In this document: positions 27,542 to 45,951 of the stretch, piece by piece
How positions within the stretch are numbered: the stretch's first letter is position 1
Layout: every line of letters begins with the position of its first letter
Assembly: GCA_018292915.2 (NCBI GenBank)
Contig: JACVVK020000013.1
Location: 1,152,501-1,216,500, forward strand
Origin: Batillaria attramentaria
Lineage: Eukaryota; Mollusca; Gastropoda; Batillariidae
Length of the DNA: 64,000 nt
Reading direction: 5' to 3'
Position numbers and translations under genes: made by a program
Notes under the pieces: generated by a model
Told to the model about the DNA's origin: nothing
Seen by the model: the letters and a program-made list of their open reading frames with translations, nothing else
The model's database searches: none

Positions 27542-29748
27542 CAGGTAAATGTACTGAGCACTTGTTCATACTATCTGTCTATAAGACCTACGCCCCTTCT
27601 CCATCTCTCAGTAACTTACCTTCCTGCTGCAGCTGTGTCAAGAACAGAGAGAGATAGGTATTGGATATGAGCTCTGGGCCAGTCAGGAGACTGTTGAGGT
27701 TAAACCACTGGTTGCCAAGCTTACGCACACAGAACCAATGTTGACGGAAGTTGCAGATGTATGCTTGCTGTGACCTGGTACAACAGCAGACACATAAGAA
27801 TCAAAACCTGATATCTCCACAGTCAACTGTGGGGGAAAAAAATCAAATTCATTGTTCAACATCTTTTTTTTTTTTTTTTCTTTTGCTGTCAATTTTTCTT
27901 TTCCTTTTTTTTTCCTTGGGTTTTTTTGTTTTGTTTTTTTTGTCAAAATACCATAAAATCTGGAAGCTGCACAGATCTTCACCCCCCCCCCCCCCCCCCC
28001 CCAAACCAAAATTCATTTTGTGAATCAGCTACAAATTGTAAAGGTCTCACATACCCGGTACTCAGCTAAAGCTGGGTGTAACAAATGTCTTTTTATATCT
28101 AATGTTCTATCCAGTGTGCCTACCGGTATGTTACTCTTTTATTTTCTTCTTTTTTTCTCATTTGATATCTGTTTTCTTCTTCTTTTCTGCTGGTTGTTTT
28201 GTATCAACAATAAATTCTGATATACAGCGCACAACACCAAGTACTAACATTGTGAGTGCACTGATAGTATTGATTTCCCGCTGAACAACAATAAACAAAT
28301 GAAAGAACGTAAGGACACTTTTCCTAAGCATACTATTGTTAGGGCACATAATTTATACATATATACACAAGTGTGTGCCAAACTGTAAATCTTTATTAAG
28401 AATCACCCTGAAACAGTTCAACTGCAAACTTTCATAATTCATATTATTTGCCATACGTGGGGTCTTCTCGTGCAGCGTGTGCGATTGGATTCTGCGAAGT
28501 GAAAGGTACAAGTTCAAGTCCCCAAACTCTCAGTGCCTCCTGCAGTACTTGTATCGAGAAAAAGCCACTGTCATCATAATTGCTTGAAGGTTGCTGCAAC
28601 AAATATTAAAAAAAACCAAGACTTCTGCTTAACAGTACACTTTCAGAGGTATAGGTACACGTACACTAATTCACCACATAAATATTCTGGAGGTGTGTGT
28701 GTGTGTGTGTGTGTGTGTTGGGGGGGGGGGGGGCACACCACCCCAGGACCACTACAAGCTGAACCCCTATCACACACACAGACGCACACACACACAAAGA
28801 GACAAGATACAACCTCATGCTACGACTAGCACTAAAACAATCAAATGTACACATATTTCACGAATGCCTCTAATTTTACCTCCAGGAAGTGCTGATATTC
28901 ACGAGAATCAACTCCTCCCTCCAGCATGTGCTGACGTTCCTGTTCATCCAGACGCTGTCCAATTTGAGCTAAGTCCACAGCTGTGAACAACTGGTTCTGG
29001 AGTAGTGCATTCAGGCAGTGCTGAGCACATAAAGATCCCTCTTGCTAAACACCGAAGGACAAGAGTTAACTTGAGGGTGGGTGTATGGGGGTTTACAGGC
29101 CTTTTTCACCCTATAAATATGATAATTATTGATGATATCAAAGACGGGGCTACAAGGAAAAGGCAATCACAAATATCTGGCCCTAGCCAGGTCTGAGCAC
29201 TGGAAGTCCAATGCTCTACCTCTTGACTGTTCTGGCTCCCCCGCATTAACTTGAATACAGGTAGTTTAATCATTAAATGAACTTCCTGCTACATCGTCCT
29301 CTAGCTTCTCAACTTGCAGCCACTTGAGAAATTTTGGCAGTAAAAGTCATAGCGGAAACAAAATCACTGGTAAAGCGAAAATAGGGAATACCCAATTTGG
29401 TTTTGGAGACAGAAAAACGTTCCTAAGTCTGGGAATTGTCAAAATCTTTTGCGTATAGTACTTGTTTATTATTTGAAAGAAAATCATTCGAGACAAAGAA
29501 AATAAACAACACAAAACAAATTCCTCAAGAAACGCACGTCATTGTTTTGATCAAAACGGTTCGCAACAGTCAACTGCGCTATTTTTCTTGAAACGACAGT
29601 CAGTTTGGCTGATTGTTCACTACGCCATAGTAAACACAAAAGTAGCCATAACTGTCTGAACATTTTTTCCGTCGCAGTTTAACAACAAAAAGGAGTTTCT
29701 GTCGTTCTATTCTGTTCAACTTGCCTTTTCGTGAAATATTGCCTCCAT
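25632..29748 (-). CDS. ATXN3: Ataxin-3 (Josephin deubiquitinase), six exons visible, 3' end unresolved
   Basis: On the minus strand the exons are 29725-29748, 28880-29044, 28457-28593, 27620-27774, 26886-27134 and 25632-25841, all phase-consistent. The start MEAIFHEK-QEGSLCAQHC puts the Josephin nucleophile at Cys14; the catalytic His (NFRQHWF) falls at about residue 121 and the Asn (FNLNSL) at about 136, so the triad is intact. Two ubiquitin-interacting motifs follow: QDQYLQRALAESRR and DDSTLQQALRESMA. After them come a Ser-rich linker and PEELRQRRLAFLEG, matching the human segment just before the polyglutamine tract, which is absent here. Ataxin-3 trims ubiquitin chains in proteasomal quality control. 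Intron 1 has a GC donor. Reading through the last donor gives about 20 residues and TAG at 25567; a third-UIM exon was not located. Confidence 0.93.
26239..26522 (-). mobile_element. MITE of the GGGCCCG-TATGTAAAA family, complete
   Basis: The ends are CAGGGCCCGTATGTAAAACT and, inverted, CTGGGCCCGCGTGTAAAAGT. It sits in ATXN3 intron 5. Other copies lie at 47133-47474, 36036-39874 (interrupted) and 12912-12978 (partial). Confidence 0.8.
26886..27134 (-). CDS. ATXN3: ATXN3 exon 5: end of Josephin and two UIMs
   Basis: Encodes GYSLFVVVGELAETEADQLL, an acidic/Gly linker, then UIM1 and UIM2 in tandem. A single 249-bp exon covers what is split into several exons in vertebrates. Confidence 0.94.
27484..27539. 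repeat. (GT)n microsatellite
   Basis: About 28 GT units in ATXN3 intron 4. Confidence 0.95.
27620..27774 (-). CDS. ATXN3: ATXN3 exon 4: Josephin, catalytic His and Asn
   Basis: Encodes AYICNFRQHWFCVRKLGNQW and FNLNSLLTGPELISNTYLSL, the best conserved block of the gene. GTAAGT donor, phase 1. Confidence 0.96.
28457..28593 (-). CDS. ATXN3: ATXN3 exon 3: Josephin
   Basis: Encodes QPSSNYDDSGFFSIQVLQEA and ALRVWGLELVPF. The GTATGG donor is within reach of a GC-rich stretch. Phase 2 out. Confidence 0.92.
28880..29044 (-). CDS. ATXN3: ATXN3 exon 2: Josephin, catalytic Cys
   Basis: 55 codons: QEGSLCAQHCLNALLQNQLF through LDEQERQHMLEGGVDSREYQ. TTTAG acceptor, GTAAAA donor. Confidence 0.95.
29080..29242 (-). 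repeat. tRNA-derived SINE (main family, reverse)
   Basis: Contains GATATCAAAGACGGGGC and CAAATATCTGGCCC in the body and a degraded tRNA-like head near 29215. It lies in ATXN3 intron 1. Confidence 0.7.
29725..29748 (-). CDS. ATXN3: ATXN3 exon 1 (GC splice donor)
   Basis: The 24-bp coding exon encodes MEAIFHEK. The donor reads AAAAG then GCAAGT, a GC-AG intron. The next exon begins Q-E-G in phase 0, confirming the junction. Confidence 0.9.
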
Positions 29749-29879
29749 GTTGGCGTCTGCGGAAGGGAAGTAATGTAGGCGAAGGTGAGAGTGACTGTTC
29801 CTGCAGCCTGAAGCAGACGACAATTGAATAATGTATCATACCTCCTGCTACCATATGCTACCATGGTGACTAGGCTAAC

Positions 29880-30560
29880 TCAGAGGGGGTTTCCTAGCGA
29901 AAACGTCCGCGTGCGTCCGCGATCGCTGCGCGTAGTTATCCGGTTTCCGTGACCGCTCGCGAAGAGCGTAAGCGAACGTAAGCGAGCGGCCCGGGAAGGT
30001 AGTTCGCCGCGAGCAAAAGGTCACGTGGTCAGTTTTTATGTAAACAAAGATGGCGGCGCCCACCGAAGGCCTCGTTGAAGTGGAACTAAGAAATGGCTTA
30101 AAATGAATTTGCGGGTGGATGGAGACCTTCTGTCCCAACTTGTAATTGTGCAGAATAGTATATGAAAATAATTTGAGCTAATTGCACCGGGCCGTGGTCG
30201 CCAGTCATTCAGGGATATGTTGTGCGTGTTTGTGGGGAAGGAGTGGTCAAAGTGAGTACGTAGGGGTGCCTTACGTCTCCGTTTTGCATCGAGCAGAACA
30301 TGCATACTAGCGGTATAGTCATGCTCCAAGCCAGTAATTATTGCTCCTCCTCAAAAACGTCGTCTTCTGCGCTCAAAAGATGACTAATAGCTGCGAGCAC
30401 TAGAGTTTTCTTCTTCCTTTTCAGCCTTGCCAACAACCGTGTTCGTGATTCAGCCGCCATTTTGAAAGCGCCTTTTTCTAATTGGCCGTTTCCCAACGAG
30501 GAAAAGCGTCCTCCGCAAGCGCCCGCGAGCGCATTTGCGTAAGCAACGCGGCCTCAGTGA
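29880..30560. other. CpG-rich segment upstream of ATXN3 with short divergent open frames
   Basis: CG-dense blocks at 29895-30060 and 30480-30560 flank two short frames starting ATGGCGGC, at 30051 (+, 19 codons) and 30460 (-, 41 codons, basic then acidic). The minus frame recalls degraded N-termini of Harbinger-type transposases, but this is weak. The segment may be a CpG-rich promoter or a transposon relic. Confidence 0.3.
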
Positions 30561-30729
30561 CAGTCAGTGCTCGCTCTTCGGTGATGTGTGCATGCTGTGC
30601 TCGGCTTTCTGTTGGTCGCAGTAACCATGCACACAGCCTCGGAATTGTCTGGCTCCGTCCGGCGGTGACTAAGTACACAAAAACGTAAATATAAAAAAAA
30701 GAAAAAAAGCAACACAATATTGTAGCAAA

Positions 30730-32330
30730 TCATCTTTAATCCCACATCAACAACGAAGCACTACTTACTCACACTGACTACACTATGGTGATTTTGTGCA
30801 AAGTACTTGTATCTCCGTTTATCACACACCAGAAACTGGCCGCTTGACTGAAAACATCAGCACGGTGACTCTGCGAAAATCGGCTTTGGCGTGCTTTCGA
30901 CTACATGACTCCAGTTTTGTCCATCGGAAATAATGCAAAAATTGCTGCAACGTTGCAGATCAGTTGCGGCGGAATGGATTTGCACATTATCTTCTGGGCC
31001 AATTCAGTTTTCAGTTCAAAGTTTTCCGCCGGACTCGGAATCAGTCAAGACTGACAGTTCATACAAGTTACTGCGCAGTTTGTGCGCGCAAGCCAGTCTT
31101 TCTTTCAGGCAGTCTCTCTTTCCTCTACTAAGCTGATTTAGTATGGAATTCAGTATGGAAGAGCTATTGTGGTTCTTACTTTTTCACAACACAGCATGGC
31201 TTTTCAGTCATCCGGTTGCCCGGCCGGGCCGCCTGTGATATCACTATGATCCGTATGTGGTGAAAAAGGACGTTAAACCCCCTAACACTCACCCACCCAC
31301 ATACTCACAACACAGCATGAATGAAAACAAACCGGATGTGCGTGCGTATAAAAGTTTTTTCAAACAAACACAAGAGTGAGTTACAAAGGAGTCATTTTGA
31401 TCAGTCGTCTTTATTTCTTTTGCTTCCAATACACAAAAATCAGTGTAATGAAATGATCTAAACCTACTACGTATAAGGTACGGATAGAGACACTCTGGGT
31501 GACGAAAGAAGTGGAGCCAAGGAGAGACAGAGGGAGAGCACATACACACACGCACACAGAGATCAGGGCAATCTTTCACCTTTTGGCGGTTTTCGGCCAC
31601 CCGGCTTCGGCTACACTTGAAATCCCCCCCCCCCCCCTCAGAAAGTGTATTTCCTCCCCCGAAGTACTAAAGTCATGCCAAAACACACAAAATTTCATAG
31701 ATTAACCCCCCCCCCCCCCCCCCCCGAAGTATTTTCGCCTCAGAATCACCTAAAATCGTGCAAAAATGCATCAAATTGCACAGATTTTAGTCTAATGTTT
31801 AAAAGTAACTCTGGAGGGAGGATGTCCCTCAGTGTACACGACTGACTAGCACTGTGACAACACAGTTTTTTTCACAGACGTGTGCCCGTGGCTTTGCAAC
31901 GTCGTCGCTAAATGCTACACATTTTTCTTCCTTGTGAATCGTGGACTATTTTAAGGAGAGAGAGAGAGAGACGATACAGACGGAAAAAAAAATCTACAAA
32001 GCGGCATTCGGAGAAATGTGAATTGTGTAGAGTGATGGGAAACTTGAAAGTTGTCACGGACCTATTTGGAACCGGCTGTTCAGCTGTATGGACAGAAAAT
32101 CCATTACAGTATTTTTCGATTCCCCAAGGGGGTCGCTCAGCTGACATAAGCCAGTGACCTGGTGGAGCGTTGGACGGTTAACTTCCAGGGCTGTGAGTTC
32201 AACGGCCGACAGTGCCACCACTGCCTATCCCCCCCCCCCCCCCCCCACACACACACCACAACCCTCCTCGGAAGAAAAAAAAAGTGTCGACTTTTTCAGC
32301 TGTACGTAAACTTTCCTCAGTTGCTGTTGT
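30730..32330. other. Intergenic stretch without recognised gene
   Basis: Contains a SINE tail fragment at 31215-31305 (GGACGTTAAACCCCC with ACCC repeats), C homopolymers at 31626 and 31706 flanking GAAGTA-containing repeats, and a GA tract at 31956. No phase-supported exon was found. Confidence 0.6.
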
Positions 32331-32430
32331 TGTTGTAGTTGTTAAACACCCAGTTGGTAATTAAAGTCAGACGAGTGCTGAACGTCAGTGCCTTCTTGAT
32401 CGTTGTTATGACGTCAGTGCTGTCTGGTGG

Positions 32431-40218
<7,788 letters not shown>

Positions 40219-40782
40219 GTGGACATGGTTTCGTTCTGGACGCAAAAGAGAAACTGACGGACGCCAGGCACAACGGTCTGCCTTGGAAACAGCCTACGCT
40301 CTGGCAAGGTCGCTACGAAAGTCCCTTATTGAAGTGCATGTTCAATATTAGTGTGTTTTTTCACCACTTGAAGTAACTAAATGCAAGCTAAGAGCTACGG
40401 CACACGCTGAGGACCTGCGGACACTACGCATGCTCGCCAAACGGCTTTTCTGTTCACACGGTAAGAGCACGCAGGACCGCGGCGCCGCCGGCCCCGTGGC
40501 GCTGGACAATACACACAAAGCGATATGCGCGGTCAGCGGCGATTGACTGGCGTGGTGAGGAAACAATAGGACCGTGTTCTATTCACTGGTGAGCCCCAAG
40601 ATGTGAATTCCCTGATCACTCCTGGGTTACCCGAACTATGGTGAGCCATGCGGCTGAATGTAACTGTGAGCATTTTCATAACTTCGCAGCCTCTACGACT
40701 GAACAGACATTTATGTCTATGTACTAAATAAGTCGGATGTTAAGAAACCCTGACATGCTTTTTTTGCCTTGAGTTTTTTTTT

Positions 40783-40915
40783 TAATAATAATAATGACTA
40801 CTGAGGACTGTGTAGGTGCTTTATCCATTTTCTTGAAATGGCCCAAAGCGCCGCGAGCTGAACTCAATATGCACTCTCACGTGAATTACACGCATTCACA
40901 CGCTCTTCCTATCAT
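40783..40915 (-). repeat. Partial copy of the ATT-tailed SINE-like family
   Basis: Shares AAAGCGCCGCGAGCTGAACTC and the CTCACGTGAATTACACGCAT block with 16610-16740. The tRNA-like head is missing. Confidence 0.6.
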
Positions 40916-40956
40916 CGTCATCATCATTTTGGGCATCGCATCAGGTATTGTGTCAC

Positions 40957-40987
<31 letters not shown>

Positions 40988-41155
40988 TATGACAGGAATG
41001 CTTGCTACGTGCCTGGGTCAGCTACTTGACTGTGACGACGGAACGACGGATGGACCGATAGTTTAGTTGGTTGGTTGCAAACTGAACACGTCCTTTCCAC
41101 CACATTAAAGGCCTGTCACACGCGAGTTTGCGCTGTGTCCAAACTGATTAGCAAA

Positions 41156-41156
41156 A

Positions 41157-41226
<70 letters not shown>
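41156..41226. repeat. (CA)n microsatellite
   Basis: About 35 CA units between PAN-EGF copies 1 and 2. Confidence 0.95.
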
Positions 41227-41231
<5 letters not shown>

Positions 41232-41277
41232 TGATTATAATTTTTATTCATTATGATTTGAAACAGCACAACATCTA

Positions 41278-41448
41278 GGAGCCGGGGTGGTCGAATGGTA
41301 GAGCGTTGGACTTCTAATGCTCGGGTCGTGTGTTCGATCCCGGCTGGGGCCAAATATTTGTGCTGGCTTTTTCATCGTTGCCCAGTCTTTGATATCACCC
41401 TATGTGGTGGAAAAGGACGTTAAACCCCCAAACACCCACCCCACCCTA
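41278..41448 (+). repeat. tRNA-derived SINE (main family), well preserved
   Basis: GGAGCCGGGGTGGTCGAATG head, TTCGATCCCGGC B box, TTTGATATCACCC body and ACCC tail. It is a good reference copy for the family. Confidence 0.88.
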
Positions 41449-41871
41449 GCATTTCCTTAAAATGTACCAGGAGCAGGAATTTGACATGGCATGATATGAC
41501 ACTAATTAAACATGGCTACCCCTTGGGGGACGACAGCGTATAATTATCATGTAAATAAGAGAACACGGTTTGGTAACAGAAAACGCCAGACCGTACCATT
41601 TGAAGTAGGTTAAGTGCACAAACAAAACTTTACATTTCTGCTTTAAACATCTTTGTAGCAAAAAGCGTGTCGTGTTGAAACCAAACATCGAACGGGGAAA
41701 GTACACACACTGACCGGTAAAAGGTAAACACAAAATCTCTCAGATGGACGGAAAGAAATTTGCCTCCAACACTTAGGGCTTGCACCGATGATCGATTTTT
41801 CTTGGAGGCTGACGAAGAGAAAATGCACGGGTGGCTAATGGAAAACTACAATACGTGGCGTTGTCTGTCAT

Positions 41872-42256
41872 GCAGAGCCAGTTTAAAGAAACTCCAATAC
41901 ATACATTCGTCTCTCATTTAAAGCCAGTTTGAAGAAACTCCAATATAGGGCTTTGTCTGTGACGCAAAACCAGTTTGTAGAAACTCCAATACATGGCTTT
42001 GTCTGTCACGCACAGCCAGTTTGAAGAAACTCCAATACATGGCTTCGTCTGTCACGCACAGCCAGTTTGAAGAAACTCCAATACATGGCTTCGTCTGTCA
42101 CGCACAGCCAGTTTGAAGAAACTCCAATACATGGCTTCGTCTGTCACGCACAGCCAGTTTGAAGAAACTCCAATACATGGCTTCGTCTGTCACGCACAGC
42201 CAGTTTGAAGAAACTCCAATACATGGCTTTGTCTGTCACGCACAGCCAGTTTGAAC
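41872..42256. repeat. 46-bp minisatellite, about 8 copies
   Basis: Units read CTTCGTCTGTCACGCACAGC then CAGTTTGAAGAAACTCCAAT and ACATGG. The middle copies are identical, while the outer ones drift, as expected of unequal-exchange arrays. Confidence 0.92.
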
Positions 42257-42860
42257 GCCGTTTTGTAGCGCGGGCTACAAATCAGATTCATCGACAACCA
42301 AGTCCTTCAAGCAGAGAACCTTAAACAATCTCTTCTCACATATTTACTTTTTCCCCCTCTTTGTGGCCTTTTCCTTCCTCCACCCCCCCCCCCCCACCCC
42401 TTTCCGAATCTAAATATTTAAATGAACAGTGTGTACGTGTTAAACCTTAGCTGGAGTTTCCACATAGCGATCGAAATTGGTGGCTGTTCTCAGAGGGACG
42501 CCGGAAATAATTATTACGGCGGAAAACAAGCGTCATATTAACCTTATTATCCACGATGGTAGACGATTCTGGAGAGGATTGCGTTTAGCCTCTACATATA
42601 AAAAAACATCATTATTTTCCATCGTTCCATCGGGAAGGTCCGTTAGCTCGGTTGGCACGAACGCTGTGCCGATACCCTGTGGTCCATTTTATTTTTTAAC
42701 ATTTCCATCTTTTCCCCTTAATCGCCGGATTATTAGCTCCAAGCGCACAGCCGTGGCAAAGCCGTGTCATCTGCAGGTAGCACTATTCGGCGCTCTGAGC
42801 ATTCTTACAGCATGGATATTTTTGTACAAATGTTCAGTCATCATCATTCAGATTAGTATG
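42257..42860. other. Downstream flank of PAN-EGF copy 2, no gene recognised
   Basis: Contains a C homopolymer near 42383 and a 144-codon plus-strand frame (42477-42911) that overlaps the terminal exon in antisense and has no splice or family support. It probably includes the 3' UTR. Confidence 0.5.
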
Positions 42861-42864
42861 GCGG

Positions 42865-42953
42865 TTACGGGTCGCACTGCTCGGGAAGAGGCCGGGAATC
42901 CGTCTCCTTGAACTTCACTGTGATGGACAGAACATCCGCCTGCTTGAAGACAG
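42865..42953 (-). CDS. PAN-EGF copy 2, exon 6 (terminal)
   Basis: TTCCAG acceptor. Encodes VFKQADVLSITVKFKETDSR and PLPEQCDP, then TAA. Confidence 0.88.
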
Positions 42954-43557
42954 CTGGAAAACACAACATCAAAATACCAATGTAAGTGAGACAGAATTGG
43001 TTTAGGATAGACTGATATAAACTTTTGTGTTGTCCTGACATCAGTGAACACATTTCATCGTCATTTCATTTGGACCTTGAAATCTAAGGATCCTCACTCA
43101 AATTTCGAACTTCAAGTTTTGCATTTGTAATTGAAATTTGAAATGTCACATTGTCCCGGCATGTCCAGCTCAGCCACCACCCCCCCCCCCCCCACCACCC
43201 CGGGTGTTCTTGAAAGCTGACAGCGAATACCCACGTGTAATGTAACTAGCCACGGTGTTGGCGCTGGAGAAGAGGATGAACGGGAAAGGTCCTGTCGAAG
43301 GCGCGAAGTTACACCCGTCTCCTGTTTCCATCACCATCAGCCAGCCAGCGTCAGCGGGACAGCCACCCCAGTTGCGGTTTATGTAGAACTTCCGGTTGAT
43401 ATATTCGTTGTGAACCCTGCATTGGAAATTCTGCGGCGCTTTTAACACCAGTTATGCCATGTTTGGCAAAAACAACGTATCCCACCTGGATACCCCATGT
43501 ATGATACTTTGTTTTGCCAGAAATGAGCAGAATAACTTCCCAAATGGTCGGAGTAGT

Positions 43558-43625
<68 letters not shown>

Positions 43626-45895
43626 TTGGTGGATGGATGGATGGATTCGTTGTTTGATGCGCTGTTAACAAACTTAATCAAATAAAATCTCCCTGCAGCG
43701 TTCATGAAATTATATTTCGAACACCGTAGGCAAATGCATGCTCATTGTAAACGCAATTCTTCGGTCGAAATCATCATGACCTTTCTTTCTATATTTCTTC
43801 TTTTTTCTTTCTTTCATCCTTTTTTTTTTTGGGGGGGGGGGGAGGGGGGGAGTAAATAACATTTAAACATATACATGTGGATGGAAAAAATGAATGATTT
43901 AGATCAGCTGCTATTGTGTCTTTTTTACTGCGAGGCCTATATTTTCGAAACAGGCCCGTTTTCATGTCATGTATTCACCCAGCAATACAGAAGTACCCAT
44001 GTATTCACCCAACAATAGAGAAGTACCCATGTATTCACCCAACAATAGAGAAGTACCCATGTATTCACCCAACAATAGAGAAGTACCCATGTATTCACCC
44101 AACAATTGAGAAGTAACCCTCATTCGGGTGAAGAACTTCATCGTGCACGTCGGTCCAGTCTGATGCCAACACCCGGTCCTGAGCGAACCAGCTTAGCAAA
44201 GTTGAGCCCGTCCCATTAAACAATATATACCGTTGCTCCTGTCCATTGGCATGCACTGCCATACGAACCTGGCGTAAGCACACAGAAATCAAAAGGTTAC
44301 CGAACCAGTATTTTCGTAATTTACAAGTTACTTGCTTCTGTGCTGAATGCCCTTTTTAACATAAAATTTTCACGAGAAAACCCGACGTAAGACGCACGCT
44401 GCTGTTCCGAGCCAGAGGCTAACAAAGGTCAGCGGGTGCTATCTGGTCGATATTGAGATTTTGCCAAAATCAGGTAGTTCCTCCCTTAAAAGGAGTTTTT
44501 TGGCACTGTAAAGAGCAAGGTTGTTTCTTTAAGATGGCTCCAAAAACAAACTAGAGAGGCAAAAGCCTCCATGGCTCCCTTGTGACATGGGTTAAGGTCA
44601 TTCAAAATAGTATGTTTGTAAAAATCTTATTACATGTACTATCATCAAGCCAAGTATTAGTAAGGTGTCTCTGGTGTTCTTAGTTCCTGGCAATATTACA
44701 CTTTTCCCCAAAACTGACTATATGGCCTTGACCTTGGGCCAAGGTCATTCAAATAAAGATATCAATGTCTATCATTACACCAAGTTGGATGCCTCTAGTA
44801 TTTGTAGTTTCTCCAAAAACGGTAATATTGAAATTCACAACAGACAGCTTTAATGACTCAAGGTCAAGGTCATTTAAAGTGGTATGGGTATATAGTTCTT
44901 ATCAATGTCTATTAGCATGGCAAGTTTGGCACCTCTGCTGTTTGTTGTTTCTGAGAAAATGCCAATGTTACGGTTTCACAAAAATAGCTTGTACGGCCTT
45001 GACCTTGACACAAGGCTATTGAATACATGTATATCTGTTAAGTTCTTATCAATGTCTATCACCATATAAAGTTTAAAACCTCTGGTTTTTGTAGATTCCA
45101 AGAAAATGCCAATGCAAAATTTTAAAACAGACAGCTTTAGTGACCTTGACCTTGAGTCAAGGTCATTCAACATGATATGTTTTGAAAGGTCTTACAGCTG
45201 TCTATAGGCATGCCAAGTTTGGTGCCTCTGCTTTTTGTAGATTCTGAGAAAATGCCCATGTTAAGGTTTTCTACGGAAATGCGGAAAATAGCTTGTACAG
45301 CCTTGACCTTGACACAAGGCCACTGAATACATGTACATCTGTAAAGTTCTTATCAATGTCTATCATCATGCAAAGTTTAAAACCTCTGGTTTTTGTAGAT
45401 TCCAAGAAAATGCCAATGTAAATTTTTCAAACAAACAGCTTTAGTGACCTTGACCTTGAGTCAAGGTCACTCAGAATGATATATTTTGAAAGGTCTTATG
45501 GCTGTCTATCAGCATGCCAAATTTGGTGCCTGTGCTGTTTGTAGATTCTGAGAAAATGCCAATGTTAAGGTTTTCTACGGAAATGCGGAAAATAGCTTGT
45601 CTGACCTTGACCTTCACACAAGGCCATTGAATACATGTATATCTGTAAAGTTCTTATCAATGTCTATCATCATATAAAGTTTAAAACCTCTGGTATTTGT
45701 AGACTCCAAGAAAATGCCAATGTAAAATTTTCAAACAGACAGCTTTAGTGACCTTGACCTTGAGTCAAGGTCATTCAAAATGATATATTTTGAAAGGTCT
45801 TATGGCTGTCTATCGGCATGCCAAGTTTGGTGACTCTGCACTTTGTAGATTCTAAGAAAATGCCAATGTTAAGGTTTACTGCGGACACACCCACA

Positions 45896-45951
<56 letters not shown>

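Noticed and set aside
41278..41350. tRNA gene
   Set aside because: A- and B-box-like blocks are present, but the segment is followed by the shared SINE body and ACCC tail, and the acceptor stem does not close. The same reasoning removes the other tRNA-like heads.
42477..42911. 144-codon plus-strand frame
   Set aside because: Runs antisense over the PAN-EGF copy 2 terminal exon; no recognised motif.
44585..45890. CRISPR-like regular array
   Set aside because: Units are long, diverged and contiguous without unique spacers, and the genome is eukaryotic; it is an ordinary tandem array.
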